This document shows positions 20,941 through 32,718 of a stretch of DNA of 64,000 nucleotides, piece after piece. The stretch spans positions 3,562,719-3,626,718 of the forward strand of contig NW_006499799.1 of the NCBI RefSeq assembly GCF_000471905.2, given 5' to 3'. A program made the translations under genes and the position numbers. Numbering within the stretch: position 1 is the stretch's first letter; each line of letters begins with the position of its first letter. This stretch comes from Amborella trichopoda. Its lineage: Eukaryota > Streptophyta > Magnoliopsida > Amborellales > Amborellaceae. A model generated the notes under the pieces. It ran no database searches and was not told the DNA's origin. It saw nothing but the letters and a program-made list of their open reading frames with translations.

Positions 20941-22109
20941 GAGAGAACATAGTTTCATTTGGGCACACATGGATTCCCATTACTTAGTAGTGAAACTGTA
21001 TGACCAAAAAAATTTTTGTAGGCCTCCTAACTATAAAATTTTCTAGAAGGTCGAGAATTATGGGCTACATCGACAGCCCTATTGCTTAACTGGCAAGTGG
21101 ACTTGTTGATTCCAAATGGACTTGTTGATTCCAAGTGGACTGCAAGTAATACAAAAGTGAAGACATGGATCATGGAGTCCGTTGAAACCTTCATTGTTGT
21201 TAATCTAAGCCCTTTGCACACAACAAAGGCTATGTACGAATATCTTAAACGTATATATCAACAATTCAAGAATTTTATAATGCAATGATGTTAATTTGGA
21301 ATCAAATTTAAGCAACAATCGCGCTCTCAACAAATTTTAAACAAACTACGATACGAGTTTGAGCATGTGCGAGCTGCACTTTTCAATCGAGATGGTAGCT
21401 ACTTGCTGAAGAAACTCGTTTGAAGTCTCTTTCCATCCATGGCGATTCTTTCAGAGATTTTGCCCTTTTAGCGAATTCAAGTAAAGGGAAACGTCGGGAT
21501 ATGAGCAAAGTTCAGTGTTATCATTGTAGGGAGATGGGTCATTTAGCTAATAATTGTAAGAAGAAGAATATTTGCAACTACTGCAAGGAAGCTGGACATC
21601 TAATCATTAAGTATAGGAAACAACTTGAAAACAAGAGGCTACCTTTTAGAGCCTATGCTGCAGTTACCACCTCCTCAAAAATGGCCAACACTCTCACACT
21701 GCCTTCTGTTGTACCTGCACCGACATTCCTTCCCTCTCCAAGTCAGTCGCCTTTTGTCACACCAGAATTTCTTCAACAAATCATACAAACACTTTATGTT
21801 TCCGATTTTGGTAAAGCTGATCTTAAAACTTCTTGGGTATTAGATTCTGGTGCTTCCAATCACATGACTGACAACTTGTCATATTTAAAACAAGTTGTTC
21901 CATATAAAGATACTCATAACATTCATATCACAAATAGTCAAATCATTTCTTGTAGAGAAAGTTGGCTCATTATACCTTCTAACTCTCCACCTTTATATCT
22001 TTCTAATGTTGTCGATGTGCCTTGTCTATCAGCTAATTTAATTTATGTTGGTCAACTAGTCAAACAAAATTGTATTGTCTCATTTTCTACTTCAGGATGC
22101 TTAATATAA
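20941..22109 (+). pseudogene. Copia element B gag and protease
   Basis: The amino part (about 21080-21290) resembles the Copia gag UBN2 domain (WIMESVETFIVVNLSP, then TTKAMYEYLKRIYQQF). A 230-codon open frame (21420-22109) then has two CCHC knuckles, CYHCREMGHLANNC and CNYCKEAGHLIIKY (the second has lost its last Cys), and the aspartic protease motif DSGASNHM (about 21845). A tandem duplication at 21098-21137 and frame changes before 21420 disable the amino half. Confidence 0.8.
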
Positions 22110-22199
22110 GACCTATGGATGAGGAAGGTGAGTGGGAAAGGCAGTAAGAAGGGGGAACTCTTTGTCTTGGACTTCAAAACCGACTCAACCTCTCCTTAA

Positions 22200-23080
22200 T
22201 GTTTTTTTCTCCTTTTGATTCTAAAATAAATTATGCAAATAAATTTTGGAGGCTTTGGCATTATAGTTTAAGTCATCCTCATCATTTAAATTTGACATCT
22301 TTGTTTTCTTCTAGTGCTTTATTGAATAATTGATACTAAGGTTGTGGTCGAAAAATCTTGTGAAGATTGTATTCTTGCCAGAGCTGTGACTTTACCTTCC
22401 AGTTCTAGTAGGACTAGGACTTTACCTTCCAGTTCTTTTCAATTTAGTTCACAGTGACGTGAGGGACTTCCACTCACCAGTTCATTGATTAGAAAATTTT
22501 ATTTTGTTTCCTTCATCGATGATTGGTCTAGGTAATCTTGGATACATCTTTTGCATAAAAAATATGAAATATTGCAAGTGTTTAAGGAATTTCATGCCAT
22601 GGTGGTCACCTAATTTAACATGCGAGTAAAAATTTTACACACAGACTCAAGTGGAGAATATATGTCATTGACATTCAAAGATTTCTTGACTAAATAAGGA
22701 ATTTTACATTAATGAAGTTGCCCTCATACATCACAACAAAATAATGTTGTCGAAAGAACAAATAGACACAATCAAGAGACTGCTAGGCACTTCTTCTTCA
22801 TTCCAATATGTCTAAAGTATTTTGGGCAAAAGCCTTCTTAACCAGTGTATACTTAGTTAATAGGTTGCCTACTCCTGTATTAAATGATACTTCACCACTA
22901 GATAATTATTTGGGCATTCCCCTAAGTACTCCTTACTTTGAACCTTTAGTTGTACTTATTTTGTTCTTCTACCTCCATATGAGTGATCTAAGCTAAATGC
23001 TAAGTCTGTCAAATGCATGTTTGTCGGATATGGAGAAACTAAAACATGATATCGTTGTTATGATTGGGAACCTAAGAAAC
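22200..23080 (+). pseudogene. Copia element B pre-integrase and integrase remnant
   Basis: FWRLWHYSLSHPHHLNL (about 22240) is the HHCC pre-integrase block. The catalytic core reads FVSFIDDWSR, HTDSSGEY, and SQQNNVVERTNRHNQ with several stops. The later VFWAKAFLTSVYLVNRLPT (about 22815) is the carboxyl-side Copia integrase signature. It ends at a ...VIFF segment adjoining the 3' LTR. Confidence 0.8.
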
Positions 23081-23286
23081 ATCCCGAAATGTGATTTTTT
23101 TTAGAAAATATACGTCTTTGTAGTTTGAATGTATCTCTTTGTGAAGTAGGATTAGGATAAGGCTTTTGTAGTTTGAATGAGTTGTTGTATAGGATAACCA
23201 ATTCCTATTTTGAATTCTATAACGTGTACATACGTGCTAAAATTCCCAAGTGAATATAGAAGATACACTTCTTTGTTTGTTAACAA

Positions 23287-26248
23287 TACACACACTTAAG
23301 GGCCACCAATGACAGAACAACCAACAAGTCTACTGCTCAGGTCACAACCACTCAAAACCATCGCTACAACTATGATCATTCTCAACAATTAAGTGACAGG
23401 AGTGGTTCTTCCTCTACACAAGATCCTATTTCCTCCTCCTAAGACAAAGGTAATCCTTGTACTTTCATGTCTTCCTATAACGCCTTTCATTAGATAATAA
23501 ACTCAGGGACCACAGATCATATGATTGATAAGGTAAAGTACCTATCCAACTTTTTTTAAAAAATGTTAATATGAACCTTGTGTCTATTGTTAATGGTTCT
23601 TTGATTCTTTTCCATGGTGTTGATAAGACCAAGTTATTCTCTAAACCTCATAACTCATAATTTTTATTTCTGCCTTCCCTCTAACTTGATGTTTGTTAGT
23701 AGAATTACCCAAAGCATGAATTGTAATATTATTTTTTCCGCTAACTGTGTGACTTTTCAGGACCGAGCCATGGGGAGTAAGATTGGTGAAGGAAGACTGT
23801 CTCATGGGCTATATTTATTTAATCAAGAGATTAAGGCTTTAGTAGCCAGTCAAAATAATTCTGATGTTAATAAAGTGTAGCATTGGAGATTTGGACACCT
23901 TTCAGATCAAGTTTAGAAACTTTTAATGCCTTCTTTATCTTTAAAGTCTCATTCTTGTGAAGTCTGTAAATTCTCAAAATAGATAAGACTTATTTTTAGT
24001 CTTTCATGTATGTTTCAAAGGAACCACTTTATTTGATGCATTCTGATGTATGGGGGACCAGCCCTAGTTGACTTTTATACTGACTTTAAATATTTTGTTA
24101 CTTTTATTGATGATTAGTCTTGTGCTACTTGGGTATATTTATTGAAATTAAAAACATAGGCCATTTCTATGTTTAAGGAAATTTTCAATATGATTTCTAA
24201 TCAATATAATGCCAAGATTAGAATTTTGCGAACTGATAATAGCATAGAGTATGAGGATAAAGTTTTTTTTGAGCATTTACATAATCTTGATATTGTACAC
24301 CAAATATCGTATGTTGGGACAACTTAGAAAAACATAATTGCTGAAAGAAAAAATAAACACATTTTGGAAGTTATGAGGTCTTTGATGTTTCAGATGCATG
24401 TTCCAAAAAATTATTGGTCTGAAGTTGTTTTAACTGTTTGCCATCTGATTAACAGACTTTCGAGTAAAATTCTTAAGGATAAATTTCCCCTTAAAGTCTT
24501 GAACAATAGAAAAATTGATTTGTCCTATTTGCATGTATTTGAATGCATGTCTTATGTTCATGTTGCTGGGCACAACTGGGATAAACTTGATAAATATTCC
24601 AATAGATGTATTATTCTTGGATACTCCTCTACTTAAAAAATATACAAATGTTATGATCCCAAAACTATAAAAGCGTATATTTCCTAAGATGTTCAATTTG
24701 TTGAAACAAAGTCATATTTTCATGACATATTAGAGAGTGGTTTAGAATATATGACTCAGGGAGAGAGTTCAAGAGGTTGTTTGCCCTTGCCTAATATTAG
24801 TATTAGTGATGTATCCAGCACATCTGAAACAAATCACAATGATCAAGTCGAAGTTGAAAATACTTCTAAAACTCATCAAATTGGTTTATAAGGAGAAGAC
24901 TCCGTCGTGGCCCCACTTGATTGTCCTTGCGCAGATCTTCTTGTTCCTCTTAACCTTCTTCTAGACTTCAAGATTTTATACTTATCATGAAGTTTTTTAT
25001 CTTGTTCAAAATCATATTTCCTATGAAAATATCTCTCATGAATATTTTGCTGATTTGAGTCCTATTTCTAATAATTTTGAACCAACCATTATTCAAAATG
25101 CTATTTCTCATCCTGTGTGGAGGAAGGCCATGAAATAGGAAGTTCAGCACTTAAAAAGAATCATACATGAGACATTGTCAAGTTACATAAAGGGAAAAAA
25201 GCAGTTGGATGTAAATGAATTTTTAAAATCAAATATAATAATAATGGGTCTGTTGAGAGGCATAAGACCAGATTGGTGGCCAAAAGATTTACCCAAACTT
25301 ATGGAGTCGACTATAAGGAGACTTTTGGACCAGTTGTCAAGATGAATATTGTTCATGTTCTTTTATTTATCATAGTTAATTGTGGGTGGTCTTTGCATTA
25401 GATCGATGTTAAAAATGCCTTCTTACATGGTGACCTTGAAGAAGAAGTTTATATGAGTCTTCCTCCAGGCCATTCTAAAGAAAATGAGAAAGGTCTTGTA
25501 TGCAAAGTAAAGAAGGCATGGTATGGAAAACTCAACTCAGCTTTGATGAGTGTCAATTTTTTTAGAAGTTCAGCTTATTCTTCGACGTTCATAAAAAGGG
25601 GAACTTAAGGTACAACAATTGTACTTATTTATGTTGATGATAGTATTATTACAAGTAATGATGAAGAAAGAATCATGAAGCCTAAAAATTATCTTCACAA
25701 GAAATTTGACATCAATGATATTTGTCAACAAAAGTATTTTTCTTGGTATTGAAATAACACATTAAAAATAGAGACTCTTCATTTCTAAAAGGAAATAGCA
25801 CATTAAAAACAAAGGTCTATTATTAACTATTATACATTGGTCGGAGGAAACTTAGTAACTTGGAAAAGAAGAAAACAAAATGTATTTGCTCGATGCAATT
25901 CAGAGGCCGAATATAGAGTTATGGCTTCAACTACAAGTGAATTGATATAACTAGAATCACAACTTCGAGATATGGGGTTTCCAACGATCAAACCAATGGA
26001 GATGTTCCACGATATTCTGGCAGTTATGCTTATGGCCTCCAATCCAGTTTTTCATGAAAGAACCAAGCATATTGAAGTTGATTGTCACTTTGTAAAAGAA
26101 AATGTTCAATAAAAAATTATTAATATTCCTTATATTCGAAGTGAAGACCAACTTGCAGAAATGTTTACCAAAGCTATTGTAAAGATAAAGTTCCACCAGG
26201 TACTTTCCAAGTTGGGCTCTACGGATATTTGCGCACCAACTTGAGGGG
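23287..26248 (+). pseudogene. Copia element A pol: protease, integrase, RT, RNase H
   Basis: Continues element A gag after nested element B. A protease-type TTDHMIDKVKYLS lies near 23510. Integrase (about 24020-24690) has HSDVWG and RLSSKILKDKFP-type blocks. RT (about 25110-25760) includes [45 protein letters not shown] and the catalytic YVDD at about 25632. RNase H (about 25850-26200) includes SEAEYRVMA and ends with HIEVDCHFVKE. More than a dozen in-frame stops are present. Some tryptophan-to-stop changes look like C-to-T decay. Confidence 0.85.
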
Positions 26249-26505
26249 AGTGCTGCCAGTTATAGTAGCCAAATATTGAGTTTCCTATATTCAGTTAGTT
26301 TGTGGGATTACTATTGTAATGAGATTTGTTTCCTAAAAAGGAAAGTGTTGTAACTCTATGAATCTCTGGTAAACTAGAGTAATCTCTATGAATGAGATAC
26401 TAGTTTACTCTCTGTGGATGTAGGCAACCATTGTCGAACCACTTATATGTCTTGTTCGTTCTTTTCTCTCGTCTTTATTTCTTTTATTGCAAATTCTATA
26501 AGGAA
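26249..26505 (+). repeat. 3' LTR of Copia element A (start clear, end uncertain)
   Basis: The polypurine tract TTGAGGGGAG (about 26239-26248) is followed by TGCTGCCAGTTATAG, the expected PPT/LTR junction of Copia elements. The 5' counterpart is missing, so the right end near 26500 is a guess from the end of CT-rich U5-like sequence. Confidence 0.55.
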
Positions 26506-26656
26506 TAATAAAATATCAGCTGACAAAACATTTATAATAACTTGATTTTATTTCAAAAAACCGGAAGAAAAATCGAGTCAAAATACAAATCACCAAAATA
26601 TATGTTAAGTTATAGAATTGTGAATATTTTAGATTTGGTTAAAAAACATGTAGCGA

Positions 26657-26812
26657 AGAAATTGAATATGTAAAGATGACACAATATAGGATTCTGATTA
26701 ACAGAAATTGTATAGATATATTAAAGCCATTAAACGATAATTTTATAGCCATACTAGTGTCATGTACTAAAAAATCGAATATGTAAAGATGACACAATAT
26801 AGGATTATGATT
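26657..26812 (+). repeat. Two 42-bp direct repeats
   Basis: GAATATGTAAAGATGACACA and the following ATATAGGATT occur at about 26657-26698 and 26770-26812, 113 bp apart, in AT-rich DNA with no gene (26506-27060). Confidence 0.8.
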
Positions 26813-27069
26813 TGCAGTTATTCATTGGGTGAACTTTTATCACGAACAAGACCAGATACATTGATCGAGTTGTTAATGACTCATACTTTGCCTTTGGAAA
26901 GTATGAACAAGTACTCCCAATGAAACAGTATGAATAAAATCACTTAGAGATATGCAGTGAACCTATAGAGGATGAGTATGGTTCTCGTCATTCAAATGTG
27001 CCCAGTTGGACTATGATCAGAGCATGGATTAGTCTATGGATTTCGAGAACAGATGAAGGGTTGTTCAAT

Positions 27070-27776
27070 GACAGTCTAAAGCTGCCTAAAGATGGCTTAA
27101 CTCATGTCAGTCTCAACGTCAGTCTAAAGCTGCTAAAAAATGGCTTAACCCATTATAGTCTCAATGGCAGTCTAAAGCTACCCAGAGATGACTTAACTCA
27201 TCTCAGTCTCAACAGCAGTCTAAAACTACCTAGAGATGACTTAATCTATCTATCTTAACGACAATCTAAAGCTGCTCAAAGATGGCTTAACCCATCTCAA
27301 TCTCAAGAGCAGTCCCAAACTACCCAGATATGATCTTAGTCTCAACGATAGTCTAAAGCTGTCTAGAGATGGCTTAACCCATCTTAGTCTCAATCGTAGT
27401 CTAAAGCTGCCAGAGATAGCTTAACCCATCTCAGTCTCAACGGCAGAGATGGCTTAACCCATCTCAGTCTCAACGGCAATCTAAAGCTGCCCAAAGATGG
27501 TTTAACCCCTCTCAGTCTCAGTGGTAGTCTAAAGCTACCCATCTCAGTCTCAATGGTAGTCTAATGCTGGTTAGAGATGGCTTAACCAATCTCAGTCTCA
27601 ACAGCAGTCTAAAGCTGCCTAAAGATGGCTTAATCCATCTCAGTCTCAATGGCAGTCTAAAGCTGCCTAAAGATGGCTTAATCCATCTCAGTCTCAATGG
27701 CAGTCTAAAGCTGCCCAGCGATGGCTTAACTCATATCATATTACGAAGCTCTGAAACCACCTGACGATGGATTAAC
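27070..27776 (+). repeat. 48-bp minisatellite (about 14-15 units)
   Basis: Units carry AGTCTAAAGCTGCC, GATGGCTTAA and CATCTCAGTCTCAA. The first units start at 27073, 27121 and 27169, exactly 48 bp apart. In places it reads as a 16-residue repeat (SLKLPKDGLTHLSLNG). Units between about 27240 and 27560 have small indels that break the frame. Arrays like this are common in the 3' UTR or LTR of Tat-type elements, and an LTR end with PBS follows at 28849. Confidence 0.9.
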
Positions 27777-27779
27777 CCA

Positions 27780-28849
27780 CCATCAGTATCATTTTTCAGC
27801 AGTTAAATCCTTGAAGGCTTTACGGATTGTGCGGTCAATCGGTTATTGCAAAAGGGGAATTGTTTCTTCGAGAATAATGAGTTCTCTCATTTAAACAACA
27901 CCGTTGAACTCTAGGCTCCTTACTTTATCACCTTAAAAAGGTTAGCATGGATTGAGTTGAACAACGGAAGTGGCTATAACCCACTACCAACATTGACGAT
28001 ATTGATGAAGCTCGGATTTTACTCCTACGAGATCACGTGGTTCAAAGATTTGAGATGTGCCAACAATTGTATCTGTGAGATAACCTAGTAGAGAGATCAA
28101 TAGTGTGAGACGACAAGCACAAGAGGTAAATCGAAGATACACACAAAAAGTAAAACCATGTTATGAAGATAAAGCTCGTGCCCTACAAGATTTGTGATTC
28201 CATTGAGTAGATAAACTTAAGATGAAGATGGAGGGTGAAGTTCTGAAGATTATAAGTGCATGGTTATCCTCTGAATAACTATAATTTAGCACTATAAAAA
28301 GAGGTACTCCTTGAATTGAAGAGGAGGTTGCATTTTTGAGAAACACAGTCTAGTAGAGAATAAAGAGTTATTCAGAGGTTGTGCCTCGGTAAGAATCAAG
28401 AGTAGAAAAGAAAGTAATATTCAAAACGCGGGGAGAGAGATAATTGTCTCTTATGTTTCACTTGAGACTTGTTCCCTTTTGAAGACCAGACTTGAAAGAT
28501 AATAAGTCTGCTTATTTCTACAAGTATATGGGTCGATATTCCCTTGACGTTATCTTTTCCCTTTAACATGTCTATATTTTCTTCTTTAGAAACGATTATA
28601 TAGGTTTCAAAGTCAGAATCAAAGGTGTTTGGCTTATTTTAATGCTTAAAAGTCGATGTAAATGTAACAGAGGATTAAACCTCTAGAATTGCTCAGTGCC
28701 CAGTATAAATAATAAAGCATGTGTTTATGATATGAGTGCACGGGTGAATTTGGCCCCGAATATGATGTCCTCTGGTTTTTCATCTGGAGTCTAATTTTTG
28801 TCTAAACATTCCACATTTCTTTTAATACATCCACACTTTGGAGCGATCA
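27780..28849 (+). repeat. LTR-like sequence ending at a PBS (element C)
   Basis: The right boundary is set by the PBS at 28856. The left boundary is not determined, and the LTR might include the 48-bp array. No gene is seen. An unrelated-looking GA-rich stretch lies at 28300-28450. Confidence 0.4.
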
Positions 28850-28855
28850 AATATA

Positions 28856-28873
28856 TGGCGATTCCACTGGGGA
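28856..28873 (+). other. Primer-binding site of element C
   Basis: TGGCGATTCCACTGGGGA. The same type occurs at 31922 (TGGCGACTCCACTGGGGA) and 40312 (TGGCAACTCCACTGGTGA), which places C, D and E in one PBS group. Tat/Ogre-type elements are known to use such a site. The tRNA was not checked. Confidence 0.7.
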
Positions 28874-28996
28874 GTAATTTACCTTTCATCTCTGATAAAG
28901 TCTAGGAATTCTAATGTCTCTATCTCAATATGTCTGGATTCATGATCATTCCTACTATACTCTCGTGTCTTCCTTATTTACCCTGACAAACGAACC

Positions 28997-29038
28997 CCTC
29001 CATTGTTCCATGCAGTGGAACAATGGAGGCTCCACTGC
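28997..29038. other. Two overlapping, mutually exclusive hairpins
   Basis: CCTCCATTGTTCCA (28997-29010) pairs perfectly with 29016-29029 around a 5-nt loop. GCAGTGGA (29012-29019) pairs perfectly with TCCACTGC (29031-29038). They share bases, so only one can form. The site is about 125 bp after the element C PBS, in its leader. Confidence 0.8.
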
Positions 29039-29039
29039 A

Positions 29040-30060
29040 TGCCTCCCCAATAAGGGGTCAACCTACTTTTCCTAGTGCCACGGTTACCCCGCATGTTGAA
29101 AAAGCAACGACTGGTGTGCAAGAAGTCGAGCCCCAAACCTTGAAGGTGGGTAATGAGAAAACTTCTCCCTCAAGTGAATTTAGTCACGAGTAGCACACCT
29201 TTGAGGGTGGGGTGATTTTGACTTGCCCGAACCAGCGTCTACAAGCGAAGCCCAATAGCAGCGCTATCGCTCGCAATATCCAAGAGAAGCACGGTCATTA
29301 CGGTCTGCAAACTCAGCCATCCCTACACTAAAGAAGAGTGATCAGGCTATTCCTACATAGGCTAAGTCACAATCTAAGCCATCTCGGCATCTTGTGCATA
29401 TGCCTGGGGACCCCCGTTTTTTGTCTTTGATCATACGAGTTCCGCACTCAGCTGTTAATGCAGCCCAGATGCCGACGATTAGACGTTCCTATGCTGCTAA
29501 CTCACATGACTCTCGCGTCACTCATAGGCTGATGGTTAGGAATCCTCGTGATGCTACTTGCCTAGATTTCTGAACGCAGCTCAGATGTCGGCAGTTAGAC
29601 GTTCCTAAGGACCTAACTCACCCGACTCTCGCATCACTCATCGGTTGGTGGTTAGGAATCCTCGTGATGCTAACCTTCTTAGATCGTTGAATGCAGCCCA
29701 GATGTCGAATGTTAAACATTCCTATGAAGCTAACTCACCCAACTCACACGACACCCATCAGCTGGCGGTTAGAAATCCTTGTGCTGCTAACTTGCCTAGA
29801 TCGCTGTATGCAGCCCAGATGCCAGCGGTCAAACATTCTCATGATGCTGATTCGCTTGATCCGCATGATACTCATCGACTAGGAGTTCTCATGAAGAGGA
29901 GCCACCAAGATCATCTCGTACTGCTCATTCACATATCATTGTAGTAGAGCGAGATTTGAGGCAAGGCAATTACAAGCCTCCTCGTGTTCCAAGGCGGAGT
30001 CCAAAAAGTACAAACAAGCCTACAACTCGCATGTTTGTGTTACAACATTTTTGACGTACT
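29040..30060 (+). pseudogene. Element C leader/gag-side ORF with 39-residue repeats
   Basis: A degenerate frame with a 117-bp repeat, starts at 29460, 29576, 29693 and 29810. Each unit encodes something like NPRDANLLRSLNAAQM followed by KHSHDADS and HDTHRL. The longest open part is 29645-29944. The product is hydrophilic and rich in His, Asn and Arg. No known domain was recognised. Position after an LTR/PBS suggests the extra ORF or gag region of a Tat-like element. It ends where the D LTR begins. Confidence 0.5.
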
Positions 30061-30106
30061 GATGTCCCTCACACGAATAAGGAGAGAGCTAGTGACAACT
30101 CGGTCC

Positions 30107-31919
30107 TGTTAGCACTCGAGATACTGACAGACCAAAGTTGTACTGCGAAATAAGCCTCGAAATAGACAACTTGGGAGGAGTACTATTGTACCAAAGAAAG
30201 ACCTTGCAAATGTTAGCGGCTTCAGAACAATACCAAACCACCGTCGTCGCATTTAGAATGTCAAACCCATGAGGACCAATTTTGGGCTCAATTGGACCAC
30301 CCAAAAGGGGTCTACGCCCAAACTGCCTCAAAACAGGTAGGTTTTACACTAACGTAGTGCGGCTTCACTGAACCAGTCTAGAACTAAAAAAAGCTCAAAC
30401 TTGGACATGTTCTAAATCACAACAACCCCGTCATTTTGATCTAGGGCATCCACCCTGGCACGACTCAGAGTCAAAATTTTTCTAGAAAGAAGGTGAGCAC
30501 AAAACAAAAAAATTAGGGTTTTAAGAATAAGACATCTCAAACCTCGTAAAGCACAGCTCGAGATCCGTGCATCAGATCATCGTGAAATCGAGTTCAATGC
30601 AACCACCTCGCAAAGAGCTGCAAACTGATATAGCTGTTGTACTTGATCCAAAGTCCGATAAACACAAATCCCAAGGTTATTGGAAAAGCAGGTCCGCTCG
30701 GTCGTCGGAATCCCTTTATCCAGTGACCTTCCAAATTAAGAAATGCCACAAATGAAGACCAAAACGAACCAAACTTGGTGCAAAACGACTGTGACAGTCT
30801 CCTTTTTTATCTGCAGGCAAAATAAAGACTCAGATCATCACAAGACGAATGACATTGATGACCAAAGTTCATGCATCTGGCCGAACTTCCACCTTGCGGG
30901 AAAAGGCTGCCTCAGCACGATTAAAGGGCATCAAAATGCTCAGAATCGAACTAGCATTGAAGTTATAATGGCAAATCATCTGAACCGTCACTACAAGTTT
31001 TTGGAAAAGCTTCTAAGATCTAGCAATTGCCGAAGGCCCCTCAGAAAGGGATGGCTTTATAATTAACATACAAGGTTTTAGAGGCGTTTTTGTCATCGTA
31101 CCTAATTTCAAAATTTTGTTCTAATTTATTTAATTGTAATTAAGCTTAGTTTTTGAACATTCACCCATATTTGGTGAGTTCTCTATATAAACAAGCTTAA
31201 GTCATTTGTAAAAAGGCAGATTATTCAGCACTAAAATAGAGGCATAACGCTTGTTTTCACTTGTATTTTGCTTCTAAACCCTTAATCCCATCGACAGGAG
31301 AGAGAAAAATTTTAGAGAGAGAAAATACCCATGAGTGTGCGGTCCCATTCCCTCTCAGAGAGAGAAAATACCTAAGCTGGGTCCCATGTTGAGCCCTCTC
31401 TCTCTTCTCCTCTACCCGTTATCTACTCTGCACAGTAACCCATGTCCGCAACAGACATGTGGTCCCCACCGAACCCAATAGTTCTAACCCTTAGGTTCTC
31501 CCGCACGCTTCCACTAGCCAGTCAGCCTCTTTGAGGGAATCATCACAGAGAGGGATAATCGAACCCCCAATGCAATTACAAGCACGAGAGAGAGAGAAGA
31601 GATCTTTTGAAAGCCTTAAGAGAGACTCTATCCAAACCGCGTTGGCTGACAGCCAGAGGACTTCATACTTGCTCTAAGAGGGCGAACTTCCCGGGTGTGT
31701 CCCCCGAACCCTAAACGGCTAGGGAAGCGTTCGAACGTACCCTCGCCATAAAAATCTCTCTCGTTGTTGGTTCCTATTCGCTCTCAAGAGTGCCCGTGCA
31801 CGCACGCCCCCAAGTGTCAGCCTGCATGGACTCCTTGCAGTTGTTTGAGAGAGGGTTTTCTCCCCCAAGTGTGCCACCCCATCCGCCCAAGGATCAAAGC
31901 GAAAACTAGGTTCCAACCA
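30107..31919 (+). repeat. 5' LTR of Tat-like element D
   Basis: Starts about TGTTAGCACTCGAG and ends CAACCA, 2 bp before the PBS. About 1.8 kb. A TATA-like CTCTATATAAAC lies at 31181-31192, preceded by CACCCATATTTGG. The leader after it is rich in GAGAGAGA. The left end is inferred without a second LTR. Confidence 0.55.
31184..31190 (+). promoter_or_regulatory. TATA box in the D LTR
   Basis: TATATAA 30-40 bp upstream of a plausible transcript start in the LTR. It shares the arrangement CACCCATRTTTGG ... CTCTATATA with the E LTR at 38608-38637. Confidence 0.6.
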
Positions 31920-31921
31920 AC

Positions 31922-31939
31922 TGGCGACTCCACTGGGGA
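31922..31939 (+). other. Primer-binding site of element D
   Basis: TGGCGACTCCACTGGGGA, two bases after the LTR. Confidence 0.8.
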
Positions 31940-31959
31940 CATGCCACCCTATCGTTGGC

Positions 31960-32718
31960 TTGGACTGTTTTCAGGTGAGGACCTCCCTTCTTTCTCTCTC
32001 TAAAATTGCAATGAGATTCCATTATCCCTCCTTCATCCAGATTGGGGATTTCTACATCCCCATATTTGAGACTTTACTTGTGGCGAGCGAATCAGCTGAT
32101 CCTGCCTCCCCCACATCCTACTCAAGCGGCTTGACTGGCCCTACAATCCTAGTCCAACTTAGGAAAACTCGAGGTATGGGCACTCAAACCCCTTGTCCCT
32201 CCTCCTTCGGCATCAAATGGAAACCCATTGATGTCAACTGCATGGGTGACTCCACAGTTACCCCATCACATAAGCACCCTGTCATTGGCGGGCACCCCGT
32301 CAGTCGCAAGCTTCAATGTGGTTCTTGTACCATTACTCCCCTTCACTCAGTGGGTCTCAATAGGGCCATCGTCTCTGTGGGTAACTAGAAGGTAACCCCA
32401 CCTATGTTGCACAATGGCATCGCTAGCACTAGCACATCACTAGACACACCATGCTCTAGCATTTTCCATGCCAGTCTGCGCGACCTTGTAGCCGTCGCAT
32501 ATACATACACTCACATCATCGCTGACAGTCTAAACGTCACTGTGACGAGACGGGGTAGGCAGCAACCCACTCCAGTCTCCTCAATTACTTCAGGCTTCTT
32601 CCGACCCGAACGCAACGTAGGTGGTTCCAATGCCGCCAATAACATGCATGCTAATCCTGCAGTTTGGGGCGGCCCAAATGCTGTAACCAAACAAGCACAT
32701 GGCTTTCGAGATAATTGA
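31960..32718 (+). CDS. Element D leader ORF, family-specific unknown protein
   Basis: Two adjoining open frames (31960-32388 and 32404-32718) start about 20 bp after the PBS. The segment FIQIGDFYIP (32032) has a counterpart FIRVGDFLIP in element E at 40421, also just after the PBS, so the frame was conserved between two elements. The rest is Ser/Thr/Pro-rich. No known domain was recognised. Some Ogre/Tat elements carry an extra ORF before gag, and this could be that ORF. Confidence 0.45.

Larger units (their letters stand above)
19780..23286 (+). mobile_element. Copia element B, nested in element A, lacking RT and RNase H
   Basis: The 5' LTR (about 19780-19992) and 3' LTR (about 23095-23286) align strongly (shared AGGATAAGGCTTTTGTAGTT, then TTGAATGAGTTGT). 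PBS TGGTATCAAAGC begins at 19994. The internal region has gag, protease and integrase remnants but runs from integrase straight into the 3' LTR, so about 2 kb of RT-RNase H is deleted. The exact LTR starts are uncertain by about 15 bp. It interrupts element A inside the gag zinc-knuckle region. Confidence 0.8.

Noticed and set aside
29645-29944. A host gene encoding a 39-residue repeat protein
   Set aside because: It lies directly between an LTR/PBS and another LTR with stops upstream in the same frame, so a retroelement ORF is likelier.
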